Source: an uncultured Pelagibacteraceae bacterium
Lineage (GTDB): Bacteria; Pseudomonadota; Alphaproteobacteria; Pelagibacterales; Pelagibacteraceae
Reading direction: 5' to 3'
DNA length: 37,986 nucleotides
Assembly (NCBI GenBank): GCA_902561075.1
Contig: CACEOC010000010.1
Span: 1-37,986, forward strand
Positions 7,811 through 15,325 of this stretch are shown here, piece after piece; position 1 is the first letter of the stretch; each line of letters opens with the position of its first letter. A program made the translations under genes and the position numbers. Below the pieces are notes generated by a model, which did no database searches, was not told where the DNA came from, and worked only from the letters and a program-made list of their open reading frames with translations.

Positions 7811-9148
7811 ATGTCAAATCTTTTTTCATTACCTGTTTATCAGTTAGCTGAAAAAATAAGAAAGTCTGAATTAACATCGATAGAACTTTGTACAAATTAT
7901 ATTGATCAAATTAACAAATTTGAAAAGGATGTTAAAGCCTGGGTTCACTTTGATAAAAAACTTCTTCTAGAAAAAGCGGATGAGGCTGACAAACACCGTA
8001 AGTCTGGTAAGCCTATGGGTCCATTACACGGAATTCCAGTAGCATTAAAAGATATTATAGGTACTTATGATATGCCTACTGAATGTGGAACTGTTTTACG
8101 TAAAGGTAAGACACAATCTCAAAATGCGGAAATTGTTGATATATTAAAATCAGCCGGAGCTATTATAATGGGGAAAACTGCAACATCCGAATTAGCATTT
8201 CTTGCCCCACCTGCAACTAGAAATCCTCACGATTACTCTAGAACTCCAGGTGGTTCATCTAGTGGATCTGCGGCGGTTATAGCAACGCATATGGCACCGT
8301 TGTCAATCGGATCTCAAACTGGAGGTTCAGTAATAAGGCCAGCCTCATATTGTGGTGTTGTTGGTTACAAACCTAGTTATGGATTAATTTCTAGAAATGG
8401 AGTTTTAAGGACCTCATATAATTTAGATCATATTGGTGTTTTTGGAAAAACAGTGGAAGATGTTGCTCTCCTTGCAAAAATTCTAATAAAAAAAGATCAA
8501 TATGACGAAGCAACTATACATTATTCATCCGAATTTATGTTAGAAGAATGTCTAAAAGGACCGCTTTTTGAACCAAAATTTATTTTTTACAAAACAGATA
8601 GTTGGAAAAAAATTGATAAAAAATCAAGGGATTCATTTGAATATTTTATAAAATCTTTTAAAAAAAATATAGAAGTCTTTGATACTCCTTCCTATTTCAA
8701 AGATATTGACAAATTTCATAGAGTTATTCATGAATGTGATTTAGCAAATAATTTTCAAATGTATTATAAAAAATCAAAAAACAAATTGTCTAAAGAAATG
8801 CAAACAGCAATATCTAAAGGTATGAAACATACTGCAAAAGAATATTTAGATGCAGTAGATTTTATGAAAAGAAGCTATGAGTCTTACAAGGAGGTTTTCG
8901 AGGATTATCATGGTGTACTAAGTCCTTGCAGTACTGGGGTTGCGGATAAGGGATTAAAAAGCACAGGTAGTGCAGATTTTAATCGAGTATGGTCCTATAT
9001 GCACACACCAGCTATATCTCTACCTTTACTTCAAGGGGAAAATAATTTACCTTTAGGAGTTCAATTAATCGGCGACAAGTATGACGATCATAGATTTCTT
9101 GGAGTTGCTAGGTGGTTGGAACAAAAAAGTAAGGAGCACAATGAATAA
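7811..9148 (+). CDS. amidase signature family hydrolase
   Basis: A 445-residue enzyme of the amidase signature family, hydrolysing an amide bond in a small substrate. The Ser-cisSer-Lys triad is complete: Lys80 in PVALKDIIG, the serine run at 149-151 in GGSSSGSAA, and nucleophile Ser173 in GSQTGGSVIRPAS. It is 8 bases from dctM, so it belongs to the transporter operon and may act on what the transporter imports. It is not GatA of the tRNA amidotransferase on context: no gatB or gatC is nearby, and the C-terminal half diverges from that family. The substrate is unknown; mandelamide-hydrolase-like and urea-derivative amidases share this architecture. Confidence 0.85.
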   Translation: MSNLFSLPVYQLAEKIRKSELTSIELCTNYIDQINKFEKDVKAWVHFDKKLLLEKADEADKHRKSGKPMGPLHGIPVALKDIIGTYDMPTECGTVLRKGKTQSQNAEIVDILKSAGAIIMGKTATSELAFLAPPATRNPHDYSRTPGGSSSGSAAVIATHMAPLSIGSQTGGSVIRPASYCGVVGYKPSYGLISRNGVLRTSYNLDHIGVFGKTVEDVALLAKILIKKDQYDEATIHYSSEFMLEECLKGPLFEPKFIFYKTDSWKKIDKKSRDSFEYFIKSFKKNIEVFDTPSYFKDIDKFHRVIHECDLANNFQMYYKKSKNKLSKEMQTAISKGMKHTAKEYLDAVDFMKRSYESYKEVFEDYHGVLSPCSTGVADKGLKSTGSADFNRVWSYMHTPAISLPLLQGENNLPLGVQLIGDKYDDHRFLGVARWLEQKSKEHNE

Positions 9149-9317
9149 GATTACAACACTTGTGGGTTTATCTTTCGCAATATTTTTTTTAATAGGTTTA
9201 GCAACAACTCTTACAAGGTCAATGATGATATCTTTCTTTGATGTTCTACCAGTTTATATATTGATGGGTGTTGCTATTATTATGATGGTTTACGAGGCAT
9301 TTTTCGATAAAGAATAA
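9141..9317 (+). CDS. small two-helix membrane protein, unknown function
   Basis: A 58-residue protein made almost wholly of two hydrophobic helices (about residues 6-24 and 31-51) with a short polar turn containing TRSMM and an acidic end (FFDKE). I chose ATG at 9141 because AAGGAG lies at 9131-9136 and the start overlaps the amidase stop by 8 bases, a typical coupled arrangement. A longer reading from 9081 would overlap the amidase by 68 bases and lacks such a site. I do not recognise a family. Its position between an amidase and an EamA exporter gives no clear role; it may be an accessory membrane subunit. Confidence 0.7.
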   Translation: MNKITTLVGLSFAIFFLIGLATTLTRSMMISFFDVLPVYILMGVAIIMMVYEAFFDKE

Positions 9318-9318
9318 A

Positions 9319-10227
9319 TTGAAAAATAGTTACTCAATCTTTATTCCTTATTTACTGCTATTTGTTCAACCAATTTTTATGGCTAGTAACTTAGTTGTTG
9401 CAAGAGGTGGCGTTGAATATGTCCCTCCAATATCATTGGCTTTTTGGAGATGGACAATAGTTTTTTTCATTTTATTATTTTTTAACTTTCAAACTTTAGT
9501 AAACAAAACCAAAATAATTAAAAAAGAAATCAAAAAATTATTTTTCCTTGGAGCTATGGGATGTGGTGTATGTGGTGCATTTCCTTTTCTGGCAGGTCAA
9601 ACTACAACTATTATAAATATGGGTATTATCTATACTTCGTCTCCAATTTTTATAATTTTAATTTCTTACCTTTTTTTTAAAGAAAAATTCACGTTTATAA
9701 AATTTTTAGGATTAGTTTTGTGTTTAATAGGTGTTATTATAATTATTACAAAAGCTGACTTAGAAATACTCTTAAGTTTAAGATTTACAACAGGTGATTT
9801 ATGGATGTTAGGTGCATCAATTGGTTGGGCCCTCTATTCAATTTATCTTTTTAATTGGAAGTCAAATTTATCTGTATTTGAGAGGTTTACTTTAATATCA
9901 TTATTTGGAGCTGTTAGCTTATTCCCTTTTTACCTCGCTGAGGAAATGTATTTAAGAAGCACTGAATTTAATAGAATTTTCTTTATTTGGACATTTTTCG
10001 CTGCGATTTCTCCAGGGATTATAGCTTTCAGCCTTTACACTTATGCTCAAAAATATCTTGGCGCCACAACAACTGGATTTACTTTGTATTTATTTACGGT
10101 TTATGGGGCTTTCTACGGTATTGTTTTTTTTAATGAAAATTTAGAAATCTACCACTATGTATCAACTATACTAGTTTTTCTTGGGATATATTTAGTTAAA
10201 AAAAAAATAAAAAATGAAAAAAAGTAA
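9319..10227 (+). CDS. EamA/DMT-family transporter
   Basis: A 302-residue inner-membrane protein of the drug/metabolite transporter superfamily, with ten predicted helices formed by two EamA repeats (about residues 9-143 and 157-296). Family patterns include the SNLVVARGG start, the PPISLAFWRW segment and ASIGWALYSIYLF at the start of the second repeat. These proteins usually export amino acids or small metabolites. The start is the rare TTG at 9319, one base after the previous stop. The next ATG (9379) would remove half of the first helix, so TTG is preferred. It ends in a run of lysines and overlaps the following gene by 14 bases. The substrate is unknown. Confidence 0.85.
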   Translation: MKNSYSIFIPYLLLFVQPIFMASNLVVARGGVEYVPPISLAFWRWTIVFFILLFFNFQTLVNKTKIIKKEIKKLFFLGAMGCGVCGAFPFLAGQTTTIINMGIIYTSSPIFIILISYLFFKEKFTFIKFLGLVLCLIGVIIIITKADLEILLSLRFTTGDLWMLGASIGWALYSIYLFNWKSNLSVFERFTLISLFGAVSLFPFYLAEEMYLRSTEFNRIFFIWTFFAAISPGIIAFSLYTYAQKYLGATTTGFTLYLFTVYGAFYGIVFFNENLEIYHYVSTILVFLGIYLVKKKIKNEKK

Positions 10228-11023
10228 AATGAATATTATTAATATAATCGCATCTATATTAATTTTATACTTAATTATAGTTATATTTATTTTTTTTTAT
10301 CAAAGAAAGCTTTTATACCACCCCTCAGAAAATAATTATCTTGATGAAACTAATCTTAATCATAAAATTGAGAGGGTCTATATTCAATCTGATAATGAGT
10401 TGGTTGCTTGGCATTATACCGGGGACAAAAAATTTAAAACAATTCTTTTTTTTCATGGGAATGCAGGAAAATTAGACAACAGAGTTTATAAACTGAATGA
10501 GCTATCCAGATTAGATGTAAATTATTTAATCGTAGCTTATAGAGGTTTTAGTGGCAATAAAGGTAACCCTAGTGAGAAAGGTTTGTATATGGACTCTTTA
10601 GCCGCAAAAAAATGGCTAAATAATATTGGCGTAGAAGACGAAAGTATAATTTTATATGGAGAGTCCCTAGGTACAGCTGTTGCAGTAAATTTAGCATCAG
10701 AAAACAAATTTGCTGGCATAATTCTAGAGTCACCATTTACTTCAATGGTAAAACTTGCAAAAAAATATTATCCATATTTGCCTGTAAAAATTCTTTTAAA
10801 AGATAAATATGAGTCAGAGAAAAAATTAAGAAAAATAAATACACCAATTTTAGTTATGCATGGAGAACAGGATACAATTGTACCTTTTGAAATGGGAAAA
10901 AGAATATATGAAATATCTTTGCAACCTAAATACAAATATTTCAATGAAATAGATGACCATATGATGGATTATAACTCCCAGCTTATCCAAAGTATCAATG
11001 AGTTTATAAAGAGTTTAAATTAA
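10214..11023 (+). CDS. membrane-anchored alpha/beta hydrolase (ABHD13/BEM46-like)
   Basis: A 269-residue serine hydrolase with one N-terminal membrane helix (about residues 7-27). The catalytic domain probably lies on the periplasmic side. The oxyanion region is FFHGNAGKLDNR, followed by YRGFSGNKGNPSEKGL, characteristic of the BEM46/ABHD13 group. The nucleophile is the serine of YGESLGTAVA, the acid is in HGEQDTIVPF and the histidine in EIDDHMMDY. All three triad members are present. The gene overlaps the EamA gene by 14 bases. Physiological substrates of this group are poorly known; a lipid or acyl-ester hydrolase is plausible but not shown. Confidence 0.85.
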   Translation: MKKSKMNIINIIASILILYLIIVIFIFFYQRKLLYHPSENNYLDETNLNHKIERVYIQSDNELVAWHYTGDKKFKTILFFHGNAGKLDNRVYKLNELSRLDVNYLIVAYRGFSGNKGNPSEKGLYMDSLAAKKWLNNIGVEDESIILYGESLGTAVAVNLASENKFAGIILESPFTSMVKLAKKYYPYLPVKILLKDKYESEKKLRKINTPILVMHGEQDTIVPFEMGKRIYEISLQPKYKYFNEIDDHMMDYNSQLIQSINEFIKSLN

Positions 11024-11072
11024 GACACATTATAGTCAAATAAGAAACCAATTTTAATTTTAATCTTTTTTT

Positions 11073-11633
11073 ATGAAATATTTGATAATATTAATTTTAA
11101 GTACTTTTTATTTTGGAAATTTAGTTGCAGAGATAAGTAATCAAAATTTCCATAATTTATTCAATGTAGGAAAAATGGAGTCTTATAACAAAGAATTTAC
11201 ATTATATTTTAAACCAAGAAATAATGCAATATTAGCAAGAGGTGAAGAAAGAAATTATATAAAAGATTATCCGCAAGACCTCTATATATATATTCATAAA
11301 ACAAAAGAGGATGTCCCTCTAATCTCTTATGAATGGTTTCCAAGAGCAGTAAAAAATATGACAAAACATTATAAGTATCCAGTTTTTCCCGAGGATTTTG
11401 CTTATTATTTATTAGAAGATAACAATACACTTGTAATGATAAACACAAAAAAAAAGAATAAAAAAAACTTTGAGTTTAATATCGCAAAAAAAGAATTATC
11501 TATTCATAAAAATAGTGGAAAAATGGATTTCATTATTTCTACTCTTGCTAAAAGTTGTGGTTTTAAAAATTTATCAGATAATTATAAATGTAATTTTTAT
11601 AAGCCATTAGTTTCAACGTATATATTTAATTAG
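11073..11633 (+). CDS. small exported protein of unknown function
   Basis: A 186-residue protein with an N-terminal signal sequence (MKYLIILILSTFYFGNLVAE; likely cleavage near residue 19). The mature part is rich in lysine, tyrosine and asparagine and has only two cysteines, close to the end (SCGFKNLSDNYKC), which could form a disulfide in the periplasm. The general layout (signal, beta-rich middle, late cysteine pair) is reminiscent of invasion-associated locus B proteins common in alphaproteobacteria, but I see no decisive motif. It converges on ftsY, and the two coding regions overlap by 8 bases with no terminator between them. Confidence 0.7.
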   Translation: MKYLIILILSTFYFGNLVAEISNQNFHNLFNVGKMESYNKEFTLYFKPRNNAILARGEERNYIKDYPQDLYIYIHKTKEDVPLISYEWFPRAVKNMTKHYKYPVFPEDFAYYLLEDNNTLVMINTKKKNKKNFEFNIAKKELSIHKNSGKMDFIISTLAKSCGFKNLSDNYKCNFYKPLVSTYIFN

Positions 11634-12543
11634 AACCAATAAAAGCATCAGCAAATTTTTTCGAGTCAAAAATTTGAAGGTCATCTATCTTCTCTCCTAA
11701 ACCAATTGCTATAATTGGAAGTTTGTATTTCTGTGCTATCGCAATTAATATGCCTCCTTTGGCTGTACCATCTAACTTTGTCATAATTATTCCAGTAAGA
11801 GGAATAATTTTATTAAACTCATCTACCTGATTAATTACATTTTGACCGGATGTTGCGTCTAGTACAAGTATAACCTCATTTGGAGCATCTGGAATAATTT
11901 TCTTAGTTACATTTGCTATTTTTTTATATTCCTCCATCAAATTTTTTTTATTTTGAAGTCTACCCGCTGTATCAATCAAAACTTTATCAACATCATTTTT
12001 TTTTGCGTAATCTGTAGCCTTAAATGCTACAGATGCAGGGTCAGATCCCGCAGAGGATTTGATAATACTAACATTAATTTTATTCGACCATTCTTCCAGT
12101 TGTTCAATTGCTGCAGCCCTAAATGTATCACATGCAGCAAAGATAACTTTATTATCGTTGTCTTTAAATATTTTACCAATTTTTCCGATAGTGGTTGTTT
12201 TTCCAGCACCATTTACACCAGAAATTAAAATAATTTCGTTTTTAATTTTTTTATCAAAAAATTCTTTTTTTTCTAATGGTTGCATTAACGAAATTATAAA
12301 TTCTTTTAAAAGATTATTGATTTCTGAAACTTGATCTAAATTAGGATTTATTCTTTTTTCTGAGATAATAGATTTAATTTTTGATGATGCATCTATACCA
12401 ACATCGGCACTAATTAAAAAATCTTCGATTTCATCTAATTTTTTATCACTAATTTCTTTTTTTATTACTATTTCTTTGAAACCTTCGGAAATATTATTTG
12501 CACTCTTCTTAAAACCTAATCTAAATTTTTCAAAAATACTCAT
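11626..12543 (-). CDS. ftsY: signal recognition particle receptor FtsY
   Basis: The 305-residue SRP receptor GTPase that docks the Ffh-ribosome complex at the inner membrane. The NG domain is complete: P-loop GVNGAGKTTT, DTFRAAAIEQLEEW, DTAGRLQNK, TKLDGTAKGG and the closing GLGEKIDDLQIFD. The acidic A domain seen in E. coli is missing, leaving only a short basic N-terminus (KFRLGFKKSANNISEGFKE) that may serve as the membrane-targeting helix. Its ATG overlaps the dapF stop by one base (TAATG), so dapF and ftsY form one transcript. Its partner ffh starts just beyond dapF in the opposite direction. Confidence 0.96.
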   Translation of the reverse strand: MSIFEKFRLGFKKSANNISEGFKEIVIKKEISDKKLDEIEDFLISADVGIDASSKIKSIISEKRINPNLDQVSEINNLLKEFIISLMQPLEKKEFFDKKIKNEIILISGVNGAGKTTTIGKIGKIFKDNDNKVIFAACDTFRAAAIEQLEEWSNKINVSIIKSSAGSDPASVAFKATDYAKKNDVDKVLIDTAGRLQNKKNLMEEYKKIANVTKKIIPDAPNEVILVLDATSGQNVINQVDEFNKIIPLTGIIMTKLDGTAKGGILIAIAQKYKLPIIAIGLGEKIDDLQIFDSKKFADAFIGSN

Positions 12544-13367
12544 TATAATTTTACTTTTAATTTTTCAATTTCTGAGACTAAACCTTTCATTTTAATATAA
12601 TTATTATGCTCTAAGATTATTGATAAATTGCCAAGTTCAAAACAAATGTCAACGTGACTTCCAACTAAACCGTTTAAATTAGCGGCAAAAGCCGTTGCAC
12701 ACGCTGCAGATCCGCAAGCCTTTGTTAGCCCTGCACCCCTTTCCCATACTTTGACAGAAATTTTTTTTTTATTTTCAATTTTAGCAAGGGTTATATTACA
12801 TCTCTCTGGATATAGACTGCTGGTTTCTAATTTAGGCCCAATTTTTTCTAGTTCAAAATTATTAATATTATCAACAAAAAAAATTGTATGAGGATTTCCA
12901 ACATTTACTGCCGTGCCTCCAGTAAAAATATTTTGATTTTTATCTTCAATTTTAATACCTAAATTTTTTGTATTTTTATTTTTGCTAAGTGGTATTTCTC
13001 TCCAATCGGTTTTTGCTTTTCCTATTGTGGTTTCGACTAAATTTTTACCTAAAATTTTAGAATATAATTTGCCAGATTTTGTAATTAAATTTACTTCTTT
13101 TTTATTCATCTCTTTTGAAATCAAATAAGCAACGCACCTAGTTCCATTACCACAGGCTCCTGACTCGCTTCCATCAGAATTATAAAAAATTAATTGAGCG
13201 TCGGCTTCATTATTTTTGTCTACTAATATCAATTGATCACAACCTAAAAAATTTCTGTCGCATATTTTAATAATTTGTTGTTCTGAGAGATTTATTTTAT
13301 TGTCTCTAACATCTATAATGACAAAATCATTACCTAAACCATCCATTTTAAAAGCATTAATATTCAT
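12543..13367 (-). CDS. dapF: diaminopimelate epimerase
   Basis: A 274-residue cofactor-free epimerase converting LL- to meso-diaminopimelate for lysine and peptidoglycan. The two catalytic cysteines are visible: Cys72 in GACGNGTRC and the later one in RGAGLTKACGS. Substrate-binding segments MDGLGNDF and NVGNPHTIFF are intact. Length matches the family. It is the first gene of a two-gene minus-strand transcript with ftsY. Its upstream region is shared with ffh, which is read in the opposite direction. Confidence 0.96.
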   Translation of the reverse strand: MNINAFKMDGLGNDFVIIDVRDNKINLSEQQIIKICDRNFLGCDQLILVDKNNEADAQLIFYNSDGSESGACGNGTRCVAYLISKEMNKKEVNLITKSGKLYSKILGKNLVETTIGKAKTDWREIPLSKNKNTKNLGIKIEDKNQNIFTGGTAVNVGNPHTIFFVDNINNFELEKIGPKLETSSLYPERCNITLAKIENKKKISVKVWERGAGLTKACGSAACATAFAANLNGLVGSHVDICFELGNLSIILEHNNYIKMKGLVSEIEKLKVKL

Positions 13368-13389
13368 AGGTTTATACTTAACTTATTTA

Positions 13390-13415
13390 TTGACTTTTTG
13401 AACCTCTATTATAGT
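13390..13415 (+). promoter_or_regulatory. candidate promoter for the ffh operon
   Basis: TTGACT at 13390-13395 and TATAGT at 13410-13415 would start transcription near 13421, just before the first paired base of the structured leader at 13428. The 14-base spacing is shorter than the usual 16-18, so the elements are tentative. The position relative to the RNA structure is the main support. Confidence 0.35.
13408..13413 (-). promoter_or_regulatory. candidate -10 box of the dapF-ftsY promoter
   Basis: Read on the minus strand this is a perfect TATAAT, 41 bases before the dapF start. No good -35 lies 16-18 bases further upstream (TTGCGG is at a 14-base spacing), so the call rests mainly on the -10 and the need for a promoter in this divergent gap. 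Confidence 0.35.
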
Positions 13416-13427
13416 TTACTCACGTTT

Positions 13428-13517
13428 CCGCAAAAAACAGCAATTTGCGGTGTCTTTGGTAACAAAGAGATCGACATCAGTCAGCGATATTCGCCCACTG
13501 ATGCGATAACTGCTGGA
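13428..13517 (+). promoter_or_regulatory. structured mRNA leader upstream of ffh with a loop-to-RBS pseudoknot
   Basis: Hairpin 1 pairs CCGCAAA (13428-13434) with TTTGCGG (13444-13450). Hairpin 2 is TCTTTG/CAAAGA (13453-13458, 13463-13468) closed by a GTAA tetraloop of GNRA type. Hairpin 3 pairs CATCAGT (13475-13481) with ACTGATG (13497-13503), is extended below by CG/CG across one bulged A, and holds an inner GCG/CGC helix (13484-13486, 13492-13494). CAGCA in the loop of hairpin 1 (13438-13442) matches TGCTG (13511-13515), whose last base is the first G of the GGA (13515-13517) ahead of the ffh ATG. Such a pseudoknot would gate translation. The block is about 45% GC (45 of 100 bases, 13421-13520), well above its surroundings. 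I recall a Pelagibacter RNA motif upstream of ffh in the literature but cannot confirm it. Confidence 0.75.
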
Positions 13518-13524
13518 AAAAAAT

Positions 13525-14883
13525 ATGTTTGAAAATTTAACAAAAAAGTTCGAGGAAGTTTTTTCCTCCTTAAAAAAAGCTCCTTCACTTGATGAAAAAC
13601 AAGTCGATGAAGGTTTGAAAGCAATAAGGCTTGCGCTACTTGAAGCGGATGTCTCCTTAGAGGTTGCTAAGGAATTTATCTCTAAAGTAAAACCTAAAGC
13701 CATTGGTAAAGAAATTATCAGATCTACGTCACCTGGCGAGATGGTTGTAAAAGTTGTATTTGATGAATTAGTATCACTTTTAGGTGAAAAAAATTCTGAA
13801 ATTAACCTAAATTCTGTTCCTCCAGTCCCAATTATGATGGTTGGTTTACAAGGATCCGGTAAAACTACTACAACTGCTAAAATTGCAAAATTCATTGAAA
13901 AAAATAACAAAAAAAAAGTGATGATGGTAAGTCTGGATATTTATAGACCAGCAGCCCAAGAACAATTAAAATTATTAGGTGAACAGAATAATATTCTAAC
14001 TCTTCCAATTATAAAAGGACAATTACCAGGAGATATTTGTAGAAGAGCATTAAGTGCTGCGAATTTAAATGGTTCGGAAGTTATTATATTTGATACGGCA
14101 GGACGTACTCAAATTGATCTTCAAATGATGAGTGAGATTAAAGAAATAGAAAATGTAATAAAACCTTCAGAAGTAATGTTAGTTGCAGACTCGTTAACAG
14201 GTCAAGTGGCGGCGAATGTTGCAAAAGAATTTAAAAATACTGTTAACGTATCGGGTATCGTTTTGACCAGATCTGATGGTGATGGTCGAGGAGGAGCAGC
14301 ATTAAGTATGAAATATATTTCAGAAGTTCCTGTAAAATTTTTAGGTGTAGGAGAAAAAATTAATAATTTAGAGGTATTTCACCCAGATAGAGTGGCTAAC
14401 AGAATTTTAGGAATGGGAGATATCGTTTCTTTAGTTGAAAAAGCTGCAGAAGATTTGGATGAAGAAAAATTAAAAAAAGCAGAGGAAAAATTAAAAAAAG
14501 GACAATTTTCTCTCGAGGATTATCTTTCGCAGTTAAGACAAATGAAAAAAATGGGTGGAATTGAAGGGGTTATGTCTTTTTTACCTGGAGTTTCTAAAAT
14601 AAAATCACAAATGGATCAAGCCGGTGTTGACGAAAAAATTATTGCTCGAAATGAAGCAGTTATCCTATCTATGACAAAAAGAGAAAGAGAAAACCCAAAG
14701 ATAATCGATGGATCAAGAAAGAAAAGAATTGCTAATGGCTCAGGAACTGACATTGCCACTATCAATAAATTGTTGAAACAATTTAAAATGATGTCTGAAA
14801 TGATGAAGAAAATGTCAAAAGGAAATACAAAAGGCATGGCTGATAAAGGAATTCCGCCAGAACTTTTTAATCAATTAAAATAA
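13525..14883 (+). CDS. ffh: signal recognition particle protein Ffh (SRP54)
   Basis: The 452-residue protein subunit of SRP, which binds signal peptides and the SRP RNA and targets ribosomes to FtsY. The N domain comes first. The G domain follows with P-loop GLQGSGKT (107-114), [20 protein letters not shown] and [10 protein letters not shown]. The methionine-rich M domain has [20 protein letters not shown] and [24 protein letters not shown] replaces the usual TKxDG, a common variation. Length is normal. The start is ATG with GGA 7 bases upstream, and that GGA lies inside the leader pseudoknot. ffh leads the operon ffh-rpsP-trmD-rplS. Confidence 0.97.
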   Translation: MFENLTKKFEEVFSSLKKAPSLDEKQVDEGLKAIRLALLEADVSLEVAKEFISKVKPKAIGKEIIRSTSPGEMVVKVVFDELVSLLGEKNSEINLNSVPPVPIMMVGLQGSGKTTTTAKIAKFIEKNNKKKVMMVSLDIYRPAAQEQLKLLGEQNNILTLPIIKGQLPGDICRRALSAANLNGSEVIIFDTAGRTQIDLQMMSEIKEIENVIKPSEVMLVADSLTGQVAANVAKEFKNTVNVSGIVLTRSDGDGRGGAALSMKYISEVPVKFLGVGEKINNLEVFHPDRVANRILGMGDIVSLVEKAAEDLDEEKLKKAEEKLKKGQFSLEDYLSQLRQMKKMGGIEGVMSFLPGVSKIKSQMDQAGVDEKIIARNEAVILSMTKRERENPKIIDGSRKKRIANGSGTDIATINKLLKQFKMMSEMMKKMSKGNTKGMADKGIPPELFNQLK

Positions 14884-14896
14884 CAAAAGGAGAAAT

Positions 14897-15325
14897 ATGT
14901 TAAAACTAAGACTATCAATGGGAGGAACGAAGAAAAGACCAGTCTACAAAATAGTTGTAGCAGATAGTAGATTTTCAAGAGATGGAAGATTTATAGAAAA
15001 ATTAGGTTTTTTTAATCCACTAATGCCAAAAGATAAAAAGGAACGAGTTGGATTAGCTGAGGAAAGAATAAAATATTGGTTAGGTCAAGGAGCTCAACCA
15101 ACAACAAGAGTAGCAAGAATTTTGGGTGAAAATCAAATAATGCCAATGCCTGAGAAAGGTAACAACCCTCAAAAAGCTATTCCTAAGAAGGACAGAAAAA
15201 AAGAGGAAAAATCTAAAGACGAACCTAAGGAAGAAAAAAAAGTTGAGGCACCTAAGGAAGAAAAAAAAGCTGAGGCACCTAAGGAAGAAAAAAAAGCTGA
15301 GGCACCTAAGGAAGAAAAAAAATAA
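14897..15325 (+). CDS. rpsP: 30S ribosomal protein S16 with repeat-built C-terminal tail
   Basis: A 142-residue S16. The conserved core covers about residues 1-82 ([54 protein letters not shown]). The remaining 60 residues are a lysine/glutamate/proline tail that ends in four copies of a nine-residue unit of the type EAPKEEKKA. Alphaproteobacterial S16 often has a charged tail, but here it comes from a visible DNA tandem repeat. AAAAGGAG precedes the start, 14 bases after ffh. The stop is directly followed by the trmD ATG. rimM, normally between the two, is absent. Confidence 0.95.
   Translation: MLKLRLSMGGTKKRPVYKIVVADSRFSRDGRFIEKLGFFNPLMPKDKKERVGLAEERIKYWLGQGAQPTTRVARILGENQIMPMPEKGNNPQKAIPKKDRKKEEKSKDEPKEEKKVEAPKEEKKAEAPKEEKKAEAPKEEKK
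15218..15325 (+). repeat. four-copy 27-bp tandem repeat in the 3' end of rpsP
   Basis: Units lie at 15218-15244, 15245-15271, 15272-15298 and 15299-15325. Units 2 and 3 are identical; unit 1 differs at a few bases and unit 4 ends in the TAA stop in place of GCT. The unit is in frame (nine codons) and contains AAGGAAG followed by an A8 run. The last copy of AAGGA lies 13 bases before the trmD ATG and may serve as its ribosome-binding site. Copy number is likely to vary between strains by slippage. Confidence 0.95.

Noticed and set aside
9081..9140. Upstream ATG for the small membrane protein
   Set aside because: It would overlap the amidase by 68 bases and adds a polar N-terminus without a ribosome-binding site.
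13421..13520. The structured block as the SRP (4.5S) RNA gene itself
   Set aside because: It lacks the long single hairpin and the conserved GGAA tetraloop with flanking asymmetric loop of SRP RNA domain IV, and it runs right up to the ffh start codon.
13416..13910. Minus-strand open frame of 164 codons across the ffh start
   Set aside because: It is antisense to ffh, serine/phenylalanine-rich low complexity, and has no ribosome-binding site or family resemblance.
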